Source of the DNA: Thermohalobaculum sp039513195
GTDB lineage: Bacteria; Pseudomonadota; Alphaproteobacteria; Rhodobacterales; Rhodobacteraceae
Assembly (NCBI GenBank): GCA_039513195.1
Contig: JBCCRM010000016.1
Span: 1-64,000, forward strand
Length of the DNA: 64,000 nt
Reading direction: 5' to 3'
Position 1 is the first letter of the stretch. Each line of letters starts with the position of its first letter. The translations under genes were made by a program, and so were the position numbers. Shown here piece after piece: positions 54,529-63,877 of this stretch. A model generated the notes under the pieces. The model did not search any database. It was not told the DNA's origin and saw only the letters and a program-made list of their open reading frames with translations.

Positions 54529-56009
54529 TCCCACTGTCCGATGCGACGCTGGGGCGGCTGTCCGGGCGGGTGCGGGTTCCGCGTTACGACCGTACGGCGC
54601 TGACGCCCGGGATCGTGCACATCGGCCTCGGCAATTTTCACCGGGCGCATCAGGCCTGGTATCTGCACCGGCTGTTCGAGGCGGGTTTGGACCACGACTG
54701 GGCCGTCATCGGCGCCGGTGTGCGCCCCGGCGATGCGGCGCAGCGCGAGAAGCTGCTGGCTCAGGATTGCCTCACGACGCTGATCGAGCTGGCGCCCGAC
54801 AGCCGATCCGCCGAGGTGACCGGCGCGATGATCGATTTCCTGCCGGTGGAGGACGGGCATGGCGCGCTGATCCGGCAGATGGCGGACCCGGCGATCCGCA
54901 TCGTCGCCCTGACGGTGACGGAGGGGGGGTACTACCTCGACCCGGCCGGCGGCCTAGACATCGTGCACCCGGACATCCGGGGGGACGCCGCCAACCCGCG
55001 GCACCCGCGGACAGCTTTCGGCGCGATGGTGGAGGCACTGCGGCAACGCCGTGCGGCGGGGCATGGGCCCTTCACGGGGCTGAGCTGCGACAATCTCCGC
55101 GGCAATGGCGCCGCGCTACGTCGGGCGGTGGTGTCACTCGCGTGGATGAGCGATCCAAGCCTCGCGGCATGGATCGACGGCACCTGCAGCTTCCCGAACG
55201 CGATGGTCGATTGCATCGTGCCCGCGACGGGGCCGAAGGAAATCGCCCTGGCGCGCAGCTTTGGGATCGATGACAAGGCACCGGTGACCCATGAGAACTA
55301 TCGCCAATGGGTGATCGAAGATGCCTTTTGTGCCGGCCGCCCGGCCTGGGAGACCGTGGGCGCCACCCTTTCCGGCGATGTCCATGCCCATGAGGCGATG
55401 AAGATCCAGATCCTGAACGCCGGCCACCAGGTGCTCGCCAATGCGGGAGAGATCCTGTCGGTCCCGACCATCGCCGATTGTATGGCGCATCCGCTGATCC
55501 GGGGCCTGTTCCGACGGGTGCAGCGGGAGGAGATCGCGCCCCTGGTCGCCCCCGTGCCCGACATGACGCCCGCGGCCTATGTGGATTTGATCGAGCAACG
55601 TTTTTCAAACCCGGCGATTGTCGACACGACCCGCCGGGTGGCCTTCGACGGCTCCGCCCGCCATACCGGCTTTGTCTTGCCGATCCTGCGGGATGCCCTG
55701 GCCACCGGCGCGCCGGTGGAGGGGCTTGCCCTGGTCGAGGCGCTGTGGGCGCGGATGTGCGAGGGCACGCGGGAAGATGGAACCCGGATCGAGCCCAACG
55801 ACCCGGCCTGGGCGGCGCTGCAGAACGTCGCCGAGGCGGCGCGCACCCGGCCAAGGGCCTGGCTGGAGCAGCGCGCGATCTATGGCGACCTCGCCGGTGC
55901 CGACCGTTTCGCCGCGGCCTTCGAGCCGTGGCTGGCACTGATTTGGTCAGAAGGCTGCGCCGCCGCTCTGACGAGCTATGCGGCCGTATCGGTTACGACC
56001 CGGCGCTGA
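54516..56009 (+). CDS. mtlK: Mannitol 2-dehydrogenase (polyol-specific long-chain dehydrogenase)
   Basis: This 497-aa enzyme is predicted to oxidise D-mannitol to D-fructose with NAD. It carries the long-chain family blocks GIVHIGLGNFHRAHQAWYLH, TVTEGGYYLD and CDNLRGNG. The catalytic Lys-Asn-His set of the Pseudomonas enzyme is matched by K296, N301 and H304 in KIQILNAGH. Length is typical. The ATG at 54516 lies inside the preceding gene's end, so the two are translationally coupled. It closes the polyol operon; no fructokinase or xylulokinase follows. Confidence 0.95.
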   Translation: MDELIPLSDATLGRLSGRVRVPRYDRTALTPGIVHIGLGNFHRAHQAWYLHRLFEAGLDHDWAVIGAGVRPGDAAQREKLLAQDCLTTLIELAPDSRSAEVTGAMIDFLPVEDGHGALIRQMADPAIRIVALTVTEGGYYLDPAGGLDIVHPDIRGDAANPRHPRTAFGAMVEALRQRRAAGHGPFTGLSCDNLRGNGAALRRAVVSLAWMSDPSLAAWIDGTCSFPNAMVDCIVPATGPKEIALARSFGIDDKAPVTHENYRQWVIEDAFCAGRPAWETVGATLSGDVHAHEAMKIQILNAGHQVLANAGEILSVPTIADCMAHPLIRGLFRRVQREEIAPLVAPVPDMTPAAYVDLIEQRFSNPAIVDTTRRVAFDGSARHTGFVLPILRDALATGAPVEGLALVEALWARMCEGTREDGTRIEPNDPAWAALQNVAEAARTRPRAWLEQRAIYGDLAGADRFAAAFEPWLALIWSEGCAAALTSYAAVSVTTRR

Positions 56010-56032
56010 GCGCGCCAGGATCGGTTACGCGC

Positions 56033-56049
56033 AGGCCGGTAAACGGCCT
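56033..56049 (+). terminator. Hairpin after the polyol operon
   Basis: A 6-bp stem (AGGCCG and CGGCCT, five-base loop) lies 24 bases after the mtlK stop. It is followed by TTGGTACATTT, a weak T-rich run, so this is a plausible operon terminator. Confidence 0.4.
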
Positions 56050-56210
56050 TGGTACATTTGGCCCGACCCGTCGAGCCTCCAAGCCCGGCGATCCGCCACG
56101 CATGGCAACGCGGCAAAACAACCGATGCGTTCGATCCTGTGCCGATGGGCGTAGAACTGCGGAATTGGTTCAGTTATAGCTGCCGGGGTGGGAGTGATTT
56201 TGGGGGCATC

Positions 56211-56702
56211 ATGCCGAGGGAGTTTAGGGCGTTGCGCGTAAGCGCGCCGTCTACACTGCTTTTGTTGATGGCTTCCCTCTGGCCTGGAGGCGAAGCCGAG
56301 GCTGGGCAAGCTGTTCTTTGCAATGACGGGCAGTTCCCCCTACACGCGGCGTCGGCGATCACCTCCCTACCGAGCGACGGCGATCTGGGTTGGTCGCTGG
56401 TCCCTGCCAATCGCTGCGTCCTGCTCCGCAAGACGTCGGCGACGACCGAAATCGACATTCTGGTGTGGTCGAAAAGCTCGGGGTTCGTTTCCTTGGGCAA
56501 GGCAGGCGATGACTCGTGGACAGCGCATCGGTGCATCTTCGTACCGATGCAAATGAGAGACCCGGTCGCGCGTATCGCCAGTGCGGTGACCGGATGCCGG
56601 AATCACACCAGCGCTGTGCCGATCGCCAGCAGGGTCGTGGTTCCGGCGGGCGGCACCTATTTCGCCGTCGTCGATCTTAGCTCTGACACTGAATCCGATT
56701 GA
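56211..56702 (+). CDS. Hypothetical secreted protein
   Basis: This 163-aa protein has an N-terminal signal-like segment (STLLLLMASLWPGGEAEAG). The mature part contains several cysteines (VLCNDGQF, ANRCVLL, AHRCIFV, VTGCRNH) that could pair, and a beta-rich pattern. I do not recognise a family. The ATG at 56211 is preceded by GGGGG; the frame is open further upstream to 56049, but without a signal peptide. It stands alone between the polyol operon and the TRAP binding protein. Confidence 0.6.
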   Translation: MPREFRALRVSAPSTLLLLMASLWPGGEAEAGQAVLCNDGQFPLHAASAITSLPSDGDLGWSLVPANRCVLLRKTSATTEIDILVWSKSSGFVSLGKAGDDSWTAHRCIFVPMQMRDPVARIASAVTGCRNHTSAVPIASRVVVPAGGTYFAVVDLSSDTESD

Positions 56703-56870
56703 TCCGATGCAACGACCATCCTGCACCTGTCGCGATATGCGCCATCTCTGCCGGGGCCTGTCCGATCCGCGACCCATCCGTCGCGCAGGGGACAGGGCCG
56801 TGGTGGTTGGATCTGATGTGAGCAATCCGCCGCAACGTACTGGGTAGGGCGGGGAATACTGGGGGAAAAA

Positions 56871-57851
56871 ATGGGCAGACTACCAATCGCGGCGTTTGTC
56901 GCGCTCTTCGCTTTCGGTGGCGACGCTGCCGCGCGGGACTTGCGCATAAGTCACCAGTGGAACACCAACGATATCCGCCACGCCGTCGCAACGGTACTGG
57001 CCGACGAAGTCGCGAAGTCGAACACCGATCTGACCATCAAGATCTTCCCGAAGCGGGAACTCTACAAGCCGCGCGAGCAATACGAGCCGCTGATGTCGGG
57101 GGAGCTCGACATGTCGATCTATCCCCTTGCCTATTCCGGCAAGCGCCATCCCGAATACAACCTGACACTGATGCCGGGCCTGGTGAAGAACCACGACCAC
57201 GCGTCGCGTTTGGTCCGCTCGGAGTTTATGGGCGAGATCGAGGAGATCCTTGCTAAAGACGATCTGATGGTGCTGATTCACGGCTATTTGGCTGGCGGGT
57301 TCGCGGGGACGGAGGGCTGCGTGAAACGCCCCACCGATATCGACGGCAAAGTAGCCCGCGCCGCCGGTGCAGCGTTTGAATCGATGCTGTCCGGCGCCGG
57401 TGCAACCATCAAGTCGATGCCGTCCTCGCGCATTTACGATGAGATGGATGCCGGCGCCCTGCAGGTGGCCAACACGTCCTCCGCCAGCTTCGTCAGCTTC
57501 AAGCTCTATGAGCAGGTGCGTTGTTTCACCCCGGCCGGCGATTATGCGCTGTGGTTCATGTACCATCCGGTGCTGATGAACAAATCGACCTTCGACGCGC
57601 TGACGCCGGCGCAGCAGACCGCGCTGCTGAGTGCGGCGAGGAAGGCCGAGACGTATTTCTCGCAGGAGGCCGTGAAGCAAGACGACTTGGCGCGTCAGGT
57701 GTTCGTCGATAAGGGCGTCGAGGTCGTGGAGATGGACGAGATCGACTATGTGGAGTGGTTCGGGGTCGCCAAGGAGACGGCGTATGAAGCGTTCTTGGCG
57801 GATATGCCGAACGGTATGCGCCTCTTGAACCTGGCGCTCAGCGTTCAATAA
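56871..57851 (+). CDS. Orphan TRAP transporter substrate-binding protein (DctP family)
   Basis: This 326-aa periplasmic protein has a signal peptide (MGRLPIAAFVALFAFGGDAA) and the DctP features RISHQWNTNDIRHAVATVLADEV, then KIFPKRELYKPREQYEPLMSGELDM and a ligand-binding region with VARAAGAAFESML. DctP proteins bind organic acids or other small solutes for sodium-driven TRAP import. The two membrane subunits (DctQ and DctM) that normally accompany it are absent from the window. The next gene encodes an amine-oxidising fusion enzyme, so the ligand could be a methylated glycine; that is inference. Confidence 0.88.
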   Translation: MGRLPIAAFVALFAFGGDAAARDLRISHQWNTNDIRHAVATVLADEVAKSNTDLTIKIFPKRELYKPREQYEPLMSGELDMSIYPLAYSGKRHPEYNLTLMPGLVKNHDHASRLVRSEFMGEIEEILAKDDLMVLIHGYLAGGFAGTEGCVKRPTDIDGKVARAAGAAFESMLSGAGATIKSMPSSRIYDEMDAGALQVANTSSASFVSFKLYEQVRCFTPAGDYALWFMYHPVLMNKSTFDALTPAQQTALLSAARKAETYFSQEAVKQDDLARQVFVDKGVEVVEMDEIDYVEWFGVAKETAYEAFLADMPNGMRLLNLALSVQ

Positions 57852-57864
57852 GCTCGGACGGCCG

Positions 57865-57886
57865 GGGCGGCGCTGCGTCGCCGCCC
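57865..57886 (+). terminator. Hairpin after the TRAP binding protein gene
   Basis: An 8-bp perfect stem (GGGCGGCG and CGCCGCCC, six-base loop) lies 13 bases after the stop codon. No T-tract follows. It may terminate or attenuate transcription before the oxidoreductase gene. Confidence 0.45.
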
Positions 57887-57932
57887 GCTGAGCAGAGTGC
57901 GTCCCGCCGAGACCGCCACCGACCGGACCCCG

Positions 57933-60329
57933 ATGACCGAACCCCTGCCAAGCCATGCGTCGGTCATCGTCATCGGTGGCGGCGTTATGGGATGCTCGAC
58001 CCTCTACCACCTTGCCAAGCAGGGGATCGGGGACGCCCTGCTGGTGGAGCGAGACAAGCTGACCTCGGGCACCACGTGGCATTCGGCGGCGCAGGTTCGG
58101 GCGCTGCGCTCGACCCGCAACCTGACCGACCTGATCCGCTATTCCATCGGCCTCTATGCCGAGCTGGAGGCCGAGACCGGCCAGCACACCGGGTGGATCA
58201 ACAAGGGCTCTCTCTCGATCGCAACCACGCCCGACCGGATGGCCCATATCCGCCGGCAGGAGGCTTTGGCGGGCCTCTTCGGTGTGCGGACCGAGACGAT
58301 CACGGCGGCCGAGGCGCAGGAACGCTGGCCGCTGATGCGCAGCGATGATGTGATCGGCGCCGTCTGGTCGCCGGATGACGGCCGGGTCAGCCCGTCAGAC
58401 CTGTGCGCCGCGCTCGCCAAGGGCGCGAGGCAGCGCGGTGCGCGGATCGTCGAGGACACGGGCGTGACCGGGATCCTGACCCGCGACGGCCGGGTAGCGG
58501 GGGTCGAGACCGCCCGGGGCACTGTCCGCTGCGATGCGGTTGCCGTCTGCGCCGGCCTTTGGAGCAGGCGGGTGGCCGCGATGGGCGGTGCGGCGGCCCC
58601 CCTATGGCCCTGCGAGCATTTCTATCTGCTGACGAAGCCGGTGGAGGGGATCGCCGGCAACCTACCGACCCTGTCGGACCATGACGCGCATCTCTATATC
58701 CGCGACGATTCTGGCGGGCTGCTGGTTGGGTGTTTCGAGCCGCTCGGCAAACCTATCGACCCTGCGGCCCTCGGCGAGAGCTTTGCCTTCCAGCTCCTGC
58801 CCGAGGACTGGGACCATTTCGAGCCGATGATGGCCAACGCGCTGCACCGCCTGCCGCCGCTGGAACACGCCGAGGTCAAGATGCTGCTGAACGGGCCGGA
58901 GAGCTTTACGCCCGACGGCATGTTCCTGCTGGGCGAGACCGAGACGCAGGGGCTGTTCCTGGGCTGTGGGATGAACTCTGTCGGGGTCGCGACCGGCGGT
59001 GGCGCGGGGATGGCGCTGGCCCATTGCATCGAGCATGGGGCACCGCCGGCCGATCTGAGCGCGGCCAATCCGCTGCGCTTTCCGGACGCGCTGAACACCG
59101 CTGAGGCGCTGGCCGCGCGGGCGCCGGAGGTGCTCGGCAAGCATTACGAGATCGCTTATCCTGGGCGCAATTGGACCAGCGCGCGGCATCTGCGCGAGGG
59201 TTCGCTGACCGAGCGATGGCGCGAAGCGGGGGCGCACTTCACCCAAAGCTTTGGCTGGGAGCGGCCTGCCTATTTCGGCGCGGATGGCGAACCGCCGCTG
59301 AGTTTCGGGCGACCCGCCTGGTTTGACCGGGTGCGCGCCGAGGTGGAAGCCGCCCATACCGGCGCCGCGATCTTCGACCAGTCGAGCTTCGGCAAGATCG
59401 AGGTGGAGGGGCCGGATGCCTGCGCCTTCCTCTCGAGGGTTTGTGCGAACCGGATGGACCGGCCGGCGGGCCGCGTGATCTACACCGCGATGCTGAACCC
59501 CCGCGGTGGGTTCGAGAGCGATCTGACCGCCGTCCGGCGGTCCGAGACACGGTATCGCCTGCTGACCGGCACAGCGTCACTGCGGCGCGACCTCGCCTGG
59601 CTGCGCCGCCATCGGGGTGATTTCGACATTCGCATCACCGATCGGACGGAGGCGTTCGCGACGCTCGCCCTGATGGGGGCGGAGGCGGCGCGGATCGCCC
59701 GGAACTTGGGCGGCACGGGACTTTGCGGTTTGGGCTATTTCCGCGCGGGACCGGCAGAGCTGGCCGGGGTGCCGGTAGAGGCTGCGCGCCTGTCCTATGT
59801 CGGCGAGGCGGGCTGGGAGATTACCTGCAATGCCGCCGACGCGCCGAGGCTTTACGATGCGCTCCACGGCGAGGGGGCGCGGCCCGCAGGGGCCTATGCG
59901 CAGACCGCGATGCGGATCGAAAAGCGGTTCCTGGCCTTCGGGCACGAGCTGGACAGCGATATCTCGCCGCTGGAGGCGGGGCTCGACTTCGCGATCGACT
60001 GGGATGGCGACTTCATCGGCAGGGACGCCCTGATGCGCCAGCGAGAGGACGGGCGGGCGAACCGGATCGTGAGCCTGGTCCTGGATGATCCTGCGGCCGT
60101 GCCGCTCGGCGACGAGATCGTGCGGATGGGCGACACGATTGCCGGGCGCACCACCTCGGCCGCCTTCGGTCACCGGATCGGCCGACCCGTTGCGCTGGCG
60201 GATCTGAGGATGGCCGAGGCGCGCGCAGATGGCGCTGAGGTCAGCCTCGACATCGCCGGGACGCGGTGTGGCGCCAGGGTGGTCCCCGGCCCGGCCTTCG
60301 ATCCAGACGGCGCCCGTATGCGGCACTAG
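57933..60329 (+). CDS. FAD oxidoreductase-aminomethyltransferase fusion (dimethylglycine/sarcosine dehydrogenase-like)
   Basis: This 798-aa protein joins a DAO-type flavin domain (about residues 10-370, with VIVIGGGVMGCSTLYHLAKQG and the SGTTWHSAAQVRAL segment typical of covalent-flavin dehydrogenases) to a C-terminal GcvT-like folate-binding domain (about 430-798, with FLSRVCANRMDRPAGRVIYT and YVGEAGWEI). This layout is that of dimethylglycine and sarcosine dehydrogenases, which demethylate glycine derivatives and pass the one-carbon unit to tetrahydrofolate. The exact substrate is unclear. The ATG at 57933 is chosen over a GTG 12 codons upstream. Its TAG stop is partly formed by an intergenic repeat. 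Confidence 0.9.
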   Translation: MTEPLPSHASVIVIGGGVMGCSTLYHLAKQGIGDALLVERDKLTSGTTWHSAAQVRALRSTRNLTDLIRYSIGLYAELEAETGQHTGWINKGSLSIATTPDRMAHIRRQEALAGLFGVRTETITAAEAQERWPLMRSDDVIGAVWSPDDGRVSPSDLCAALAKGARQRGARIVEDTGVTGILTRDGRVAGVETARGTVRCDAVAVCAGLWSRRVAAMGGAAAPLWPCEHFYLLTKPVEGIAGNLPTLSDHDAHLYIRDDSGGLLVGCFEPLGKPIDPAALGESFAFQLLPEDWDHFEPMMANALHRLPPLEHAEVKMLLNGPESFTPDGMFLLGETETQGLFLGCGMNSVGVATGGGAGMALAHCIEHGAPPADLSAANPLRFPDALNTAEALAARAPEVLGKHYEIAYPGRNWTSARHLREGSLTERWREAGAHFTQSFGWERPAYFGADGEPPLSFGRPAWFDRVRAEVEAAHTGAAIFDQSSFGKIEVEGPDACAFLSRVCANRMDRPAGRVIYTAMLNPRGGFESDLTAVRRSETRYRLLTGTASLRRDLAWLRRHRGDFDIRITDRTEAFATLALMGAEAARIARNLGGTGLCGLGYFRAGPAELAGVPVEAARLSYVGEAGWEITCNAADAPRLYDALHGEGARPAGAYAQTAMRIEKRFLAFGHELDSDISPLEAGLDFAIDWDGDFIGRDALMRQREDGRANRIVSLVLDDPAAVPLGDEIVRMGDTIAGRTTSAAFGHRIGRPVALADLRMAEARADGAEVSLDIAGTRCGARVVPGPAFDPDGARMRH

Positions 60330-60430
60330 AGCATTTTTCAGCCAATCTGAGTCAGATTGGCGTCGTGAAAATGCGCCCAAACAATACCCTAGAGCGCGAG
60401 AACCGATGCAATCGGATCGGGAAGCGCTCT
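60328..60430 (+). repeat. Palindromic intergenic repeat, copy 1
   Basis: This 103-base element begins AGAGCATTTT and ends GCGCTCT and contains two hairpins. The first pairs GCCAATCTG with CAGATTGGC inside an outer GCATTTTTCA/TGAAAATGC stem; the second is bounded by AGAGCGC and GCGCTCT around CCGAT/ATCGG. A second copy of equal length and orientation lies at 63651-63753 with about 85% identity. Its first two bases complete the TAG stop codon of the preceding gene. Confidence 0.85.
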
Positions 60431-60664
60431 AGGCCGGGCACCTTCCCCGTGACCCGGCCTGCGGCCTCGCAGAAAGTGACCCTGACCAGCTGTCGCGAGC
60501 CCGCATTCGGCACCATATTTCGACCATGTTGCTGTGGGAACGCGGTTGCATGGGCGGGGTTTCAACCGCACCGCGACCGGCATAAGGCGGGCCGATGCCG
60601 GCACCGGGCGAGCGGACCAGCGCGCCCGCCGAACAAATGACAGTCGGGACAGGAGCCAAGCATC
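60431..60664. other. Intergenic region after the repeat
   Basis: No gene is supported between the repeat and the first bacterial-PH gene. It presumably holds that gene's promoter, which I cannot locate with confidence. Confidence 0.5.
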
Positions 60665-61189
60665 GTGGCCAATCTGGTGCAGACATCCGCGACCTCGCCG
60701 GACAGCGTTTTGCGCGGCCGGCCGGAGCGCATCTATGTCATCGTCCTGCTTGCGGGAACGGCGATGCTCGCGTTCAGCATCCTCTTTTGCCTCGGCCTCC
60801 TCGCCGCGAGCTTTTATTATGACGGGCAGGCTGCAGCATGGATCGACATCTTCATGATCGTCCTGGCATCGGCAGGCGCCATCACGGTGATGATCTGCAT
60901 TTGGTACGATATCGTCTTTGCACGATCCTGGCAGTTCCGGCTCGATGCCTCGGAACTTACCGTGCATTACGGCTTTCTGTGGGACACCGACCGCGCGATC
61001 CCGCGCAGCCGAGTGCATTACACGGACATCGCCTCGACGCCCTTGCACCGCTATTTCGGCGTGGTGAACCTGGCGCTGTTCACGCCGGGGTCGCCGCGTC
61101 CGGCCGCGGTTGTCCCCTGCATCACGCCGGAAATGGCCGCAACCCTGCGCACAGCCTTGGACACTGACCCGGCGGCGCCGGCGCGATGA
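60665..61189 (+). CDS. Bacterial PH (bPH2, YdbS-like) membrane protein
   Basis: This 174-aa inner-membrane protein has two hydrophobic segments (IYVIVLLAGTAMLAFSILF and IFMIVLASAGAITVMICIW) followed by a PH-like beta domain. The latter has the DUF304 pattern LTVHYGFLWDTDRAIPRSRVHYTDI. YdbS/YdbT pairs are of unclear function; some have been linked to envelope stress. The GTG start has GGAG nine bases upstream. The stop overlaps the next gene's ATG (ATGA). Confidence 0.8.
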   Translation: MANLVQTSATSPDSVLRGRPERIYVIVLLAGTAMLAFSILFCLGLLAASFYYDGQAAAWIDIFMIVLASAGAITVMICIWYDIVFARSWQFRLDASELTVHYGFLWDTDRAIPRSRVHYTDIASTPLHRYFGVVNLALFTPGSPRPAAVVPCITPEMAATLRTALDTDPAAPAR

Positions 61190-62850
61190 GCGCCACTGCC
61201 GATATGGGCGGCCGCACGGACGAGGCGGGCTCAGGCAACGGCACGACCCTGCGCCATCACCGCGCGGTCTTGATCCTCGGGCTGCCAACGGCGTTGGCGC
61301 AGTCCTTCGCCGTCCTCGGCGCCATTGCCTTAATGACCTTCTTCAAGAGCGAAGCCCCCCATGACGAGGCGGCATCGATCCTGCAAGATCCCGCCCTCGC
61401 CGGGTTCGAGTGGCTTTTGGTCAACGATCTCGGCACGAGCGCCGTCTTGTTGGCGCTGTTCCTCGGCTCTTTGATCGTGTCGGGCGTCGGCTCGGTGATC
61501 CAGGGCTATCTGCGCCTGCGCCTCGAAGTCTTCACGCAGGACCCGCGCGAGATCTTCCTGCGCACCGGTTGGCTTCGGCGCATCGACCGGCGCATTCCGC
61601 GCGACAAGATTCAGAGCGTGACGCTGCGGCGCACTTTGATGCACCGGCTGACAGGCACGGCGGAACTGGTGGTCGATACCTCGATCCAGGGCGAGAGCGA
61701 GGCCGTCCTTCCGACCCTCAGCCACAGAGCGGCGATCCAGCTTAGGCAGGAGCTGAGCCGCAGCGCCGCACCGACGCAGGACGGCCGCCTGGTCGATCCG
61801 TCCGTGGCCAGGGCGCTCCTCTACGGCATTACGGGTCTGCGTGTTGGGCCGCTCCTCCTCGTCGGAGGTTTCGTGATGACCCAAGTCGGCGAAGTCATGC
61901 AGCTTTATGCCGACAGCATCGTGACTGGCGTGGAGGAGGCGGGTTGGCTGATAACCGGTCTCGATCAGCTCAACATCGATGTCGGTTTCGCGATCACCGC
62001 GGTGGCGGTGCTGACGATCCTGGCGCTCGCCTGGCTGCTCTCGACCGTCTCCGCCCTGAATATGCTTGCGCGCTTCGAGCTTACGCTGGCTGACGGCAAA
62101 TTCGTCAAGCGGTACGGCCTGTTCGAGGCGTCGAGCATGACGCTGCCGCTAGAGCGGATCCAGTTCCTGCGCCTCGATGGCTCGCTACTCCGCCGCGCCC
62201 TGGGGTATACGACTGTGCATGAGGCGGTTGCCGGCGAGCACCACAGCCTCCGCAGGGCCGAGGTGCCGCTGATGCCGCTTGCCGGGGCCGAAGACACCCG
62301 CCGGATCGTCCGCCTCGCCCTGGGCGGGTTGGAGCTGAACCGCCTCGACTGGCAGCCGGTCAGCCGAAAGGCGATCCGCCGGGGGCTGGTCCGATACGCG
62401 TTTGCCTTGGTGATACTGGCGCTCGCCGCGGTCCTCGCCTTCGGCGCGCCGCTGCTGGCCGTCTTGCTGCTCGCCGCGGTGCTGGCGCCCCTGCTTGCCT
62501 ATCGGCGCTGGCTTTCCCTTGGCAGCGCCGAGACCGAGGACGTCGTCGCGGTCAAGACCGGCCCCTTCATGAAGCGCATCTGGATCATTCCGAAAAAGAA
62601 CATTCAGGGCGTCGACCTGACCCGGACGCCGTTTCAGCGCCGCGCAGCCCTTGCCAGCCTAACCTTTCGCGTGGCGGGCAGCGGCCATTTCAGCCGCCCC
62701 CATCTGCCTGATCTGCCGGAGGCCGAGGCGGTCTACATGCAGCAACGCCTGGTCGCCCATGCGGCCCGGACCGCGTGGTGGACCGGACCGCCGCTGCAGG
62801 GCGGACGGTCGGACATGCCGGGCACGCCCGGAGATGGCCCCGTCTGTTGA
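61186..62850 (+). CDS. Bacterial PH domain (YdbT-like) membrane protein
   Basis: This 554-aa protein is the larger partner of the YdbS/YdbT-type pair. It contains three DUF304/PH-like units: IFLRTGWLRRIDRRIPRDKIQSV near residue 125, FVKRYGLFEASSMTLPLERIQFLR near 310 and VAVKTGPFMKRIWIIPKKNIQGVD near 455. Each is preceded by a pair of membrane segments. The start overlaps the upstream gene, so the two form one unit. The function is unknown. Confidence 0.85.
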   Translation: MSATADMGGRTDEAGSGNGTTLRHHRAVLILGLPTALAQSFAVLGAIALMTFFKSEAPHDEAASILQDPALAGFEWLLVNDLGTSAVLLALFLGSLIVSGVGSVIQGYLRLRLEVFTQDPREIFLRTGWLRRIDRRIPRDKIQSVTLRRTLMHRLTGTAELVVDTSIQGESEAVLPTLSHRAAIQLRQELSRSAAPTQDGRLVDPSVARALLYGITGLRVGPLLLVGGFVMTQVGEVMQLYADSIVTGVEEAGWLITGLDQLNIDVGFAITAVAVLTILALAWLLSTVSALNMLARFELTLADGKFVKRYGLFEASSMTLPLERIQFLRLDGSLLRRALGYTTVHEAVAGEHHSLRRAEVPLMPLAGAEDTRRIVRLALGGLELNRLDWQPVSRKAIRRGLVRYAFALVILALAAVLAFGAPLLAVLLLAAVLAPLLAYRRWLSLGSAETEDVVAVKTGPFMKRIWIIPKKNIQGVDLTRTPFQRRAALASLTFRVAGSGHFSRPHLPDLPEAEAVYMQQRLVAHAARTAWWTGPPLQGGRSDMPGTPGDGPVC

Positions 62851-62962
62851 CCGATCTCGCGTCGGTAAACGCGATCCCTCTGGCGCAAAATCTCGATCTC
62901 GTCATGCCACGGCCACACCGAATCCCCTAACAATACAACCAGAACGCGGGTGGAAGCCGTGT

Positions 62963-63652
62963 GTGAGCGAAACAGTGGTTGTCGATTTGAAAGACACAGC
63001 GGAGAAATTGCAGCCGGTGCGCCGGTCCCAAGACGAGCGGACCCGCGCGATGCGCCGCCGGCTGATCGATGCGGCGATCCGGGCGATCGACGAGGAGGGC
63101 TACGCGGGCTCGTCCGTGACCAAAATCGTCGAGCGTGCCGGCGTGTCTCGCGGCGCCCATCTTCACCATTTTGCATCGAAGCAGACGCTGATGATCGCCG
63201 TCGCAGAGGACGTCGTGCGGTCTGCGACGCGTGCCGTCTTGAGCCGCAGCTCCTCGGACCGGATCGATCCGGCAAACTTGGTCTGGGTCATGTGGCGCAG
63301 TGTCGTCAATCAACCGGCAGGCCGCGTGTTCCTCGAGGTTATGCATGCCTCGCGGAGCGACCCTTCCCTGGCCGAGGCCCTGCGCCCCGTGGCCCTGCGG
63401 GCCATCCGTTTGTTCCGGCGTCTGTCCCGGCGCCGGCGGGCGGCAATGGTGGGAGACGCCCCGTGGGAGGACATGCTGCTGTTGGCGCAATGGACGTTGC
63501 GCGGGATGATGATGGACGCCCCGCTGGTCCGCCACCCGGAGTTCTTCGATAAGAAGATCAACACGTTGGTCGATATGCTTCAGACCTATGGACGGCTGGC
63601 GGCAGGGACGGGAACGGATGTCGGTTCCAAAGAGCCACGAGGCAAGCGCTAG
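62963..63652 (+). CDS. TetR family transcriptional regulator
   Basis: This 229-aa protein carries an N-terminal TetR helix-turn-helix: RRRLIDAAIRAIDEEGYAGS, then SVTKIVERAGVSRGAHLHHF and KQTLMIAVAEDV. The C-terminal ligand domain is helical and unspecific. Its target is unknown; the neighbouring bacterial-PH genes are candidates. I chose the GTG at 62963 because GTGGAAG precedes it and the helix-turn-helix would begin about 30 residues later. The TAG stop codon is partly formed by the repeat copy 2. Confidence 0.88.
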   Translation: MSETVVVDLKDTAEKLQPVRRSQDERTRAMRRRLIDAAIRAIDEEGYAGSSVTKIVERAGVSRGAHLHHFASKQTLMIAVAEDVVRSATRAVLSRSSSDRIDPANLVWVMWRSVVNQPAGRVFLEVMHASRSDPSLAEALRPVALRAIRLFRRLSRRRRAAMVGDAPWEDMLLLAQWTLRGMMMDAPLVRHPEFFDKKINTLVDMLQTYGRLAAGTGTDVGSKEPRGKR

Positions 63653-63753
63653 AGCATTTTCCAGCCAATTTGAGCCGGATTGGCGTCGTGAGAATGCTCC
63701 AGAACAATACCTCAGAGCGCGAGAACCGATGCAATCCGGTGGCAAGGCGCTCT
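63651..63753 (+). repeat. Palindromic intergenic repeat, copy 2
   Basis: This 103-base copy has the same ends (AGAGCATTTT and GCGCTCT) and orientation as copy 1 at 60328-60430. About 16 bases differ. In the first hairpin the changed bases still allow pairing by G-U wobble (GCCAATTTG with CGGATTGGC), which suggests that RNA or DNA folding matters. As in copy 1, its first two bases finish the TAG stop of the upstream gene. Confidence 0.85.
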
Positions 63754-63877
63754 GGATCGGAACCTGATCGGAGAGAAATACCTGCCACCCGGGCGTCGGG
63801 CAGGGTCTGACCCGCCCGACGGGCGGGCGCTACCATACGGATATTGCGTCGGTGCTTCTGTCGGATCCGGCTGTCCG

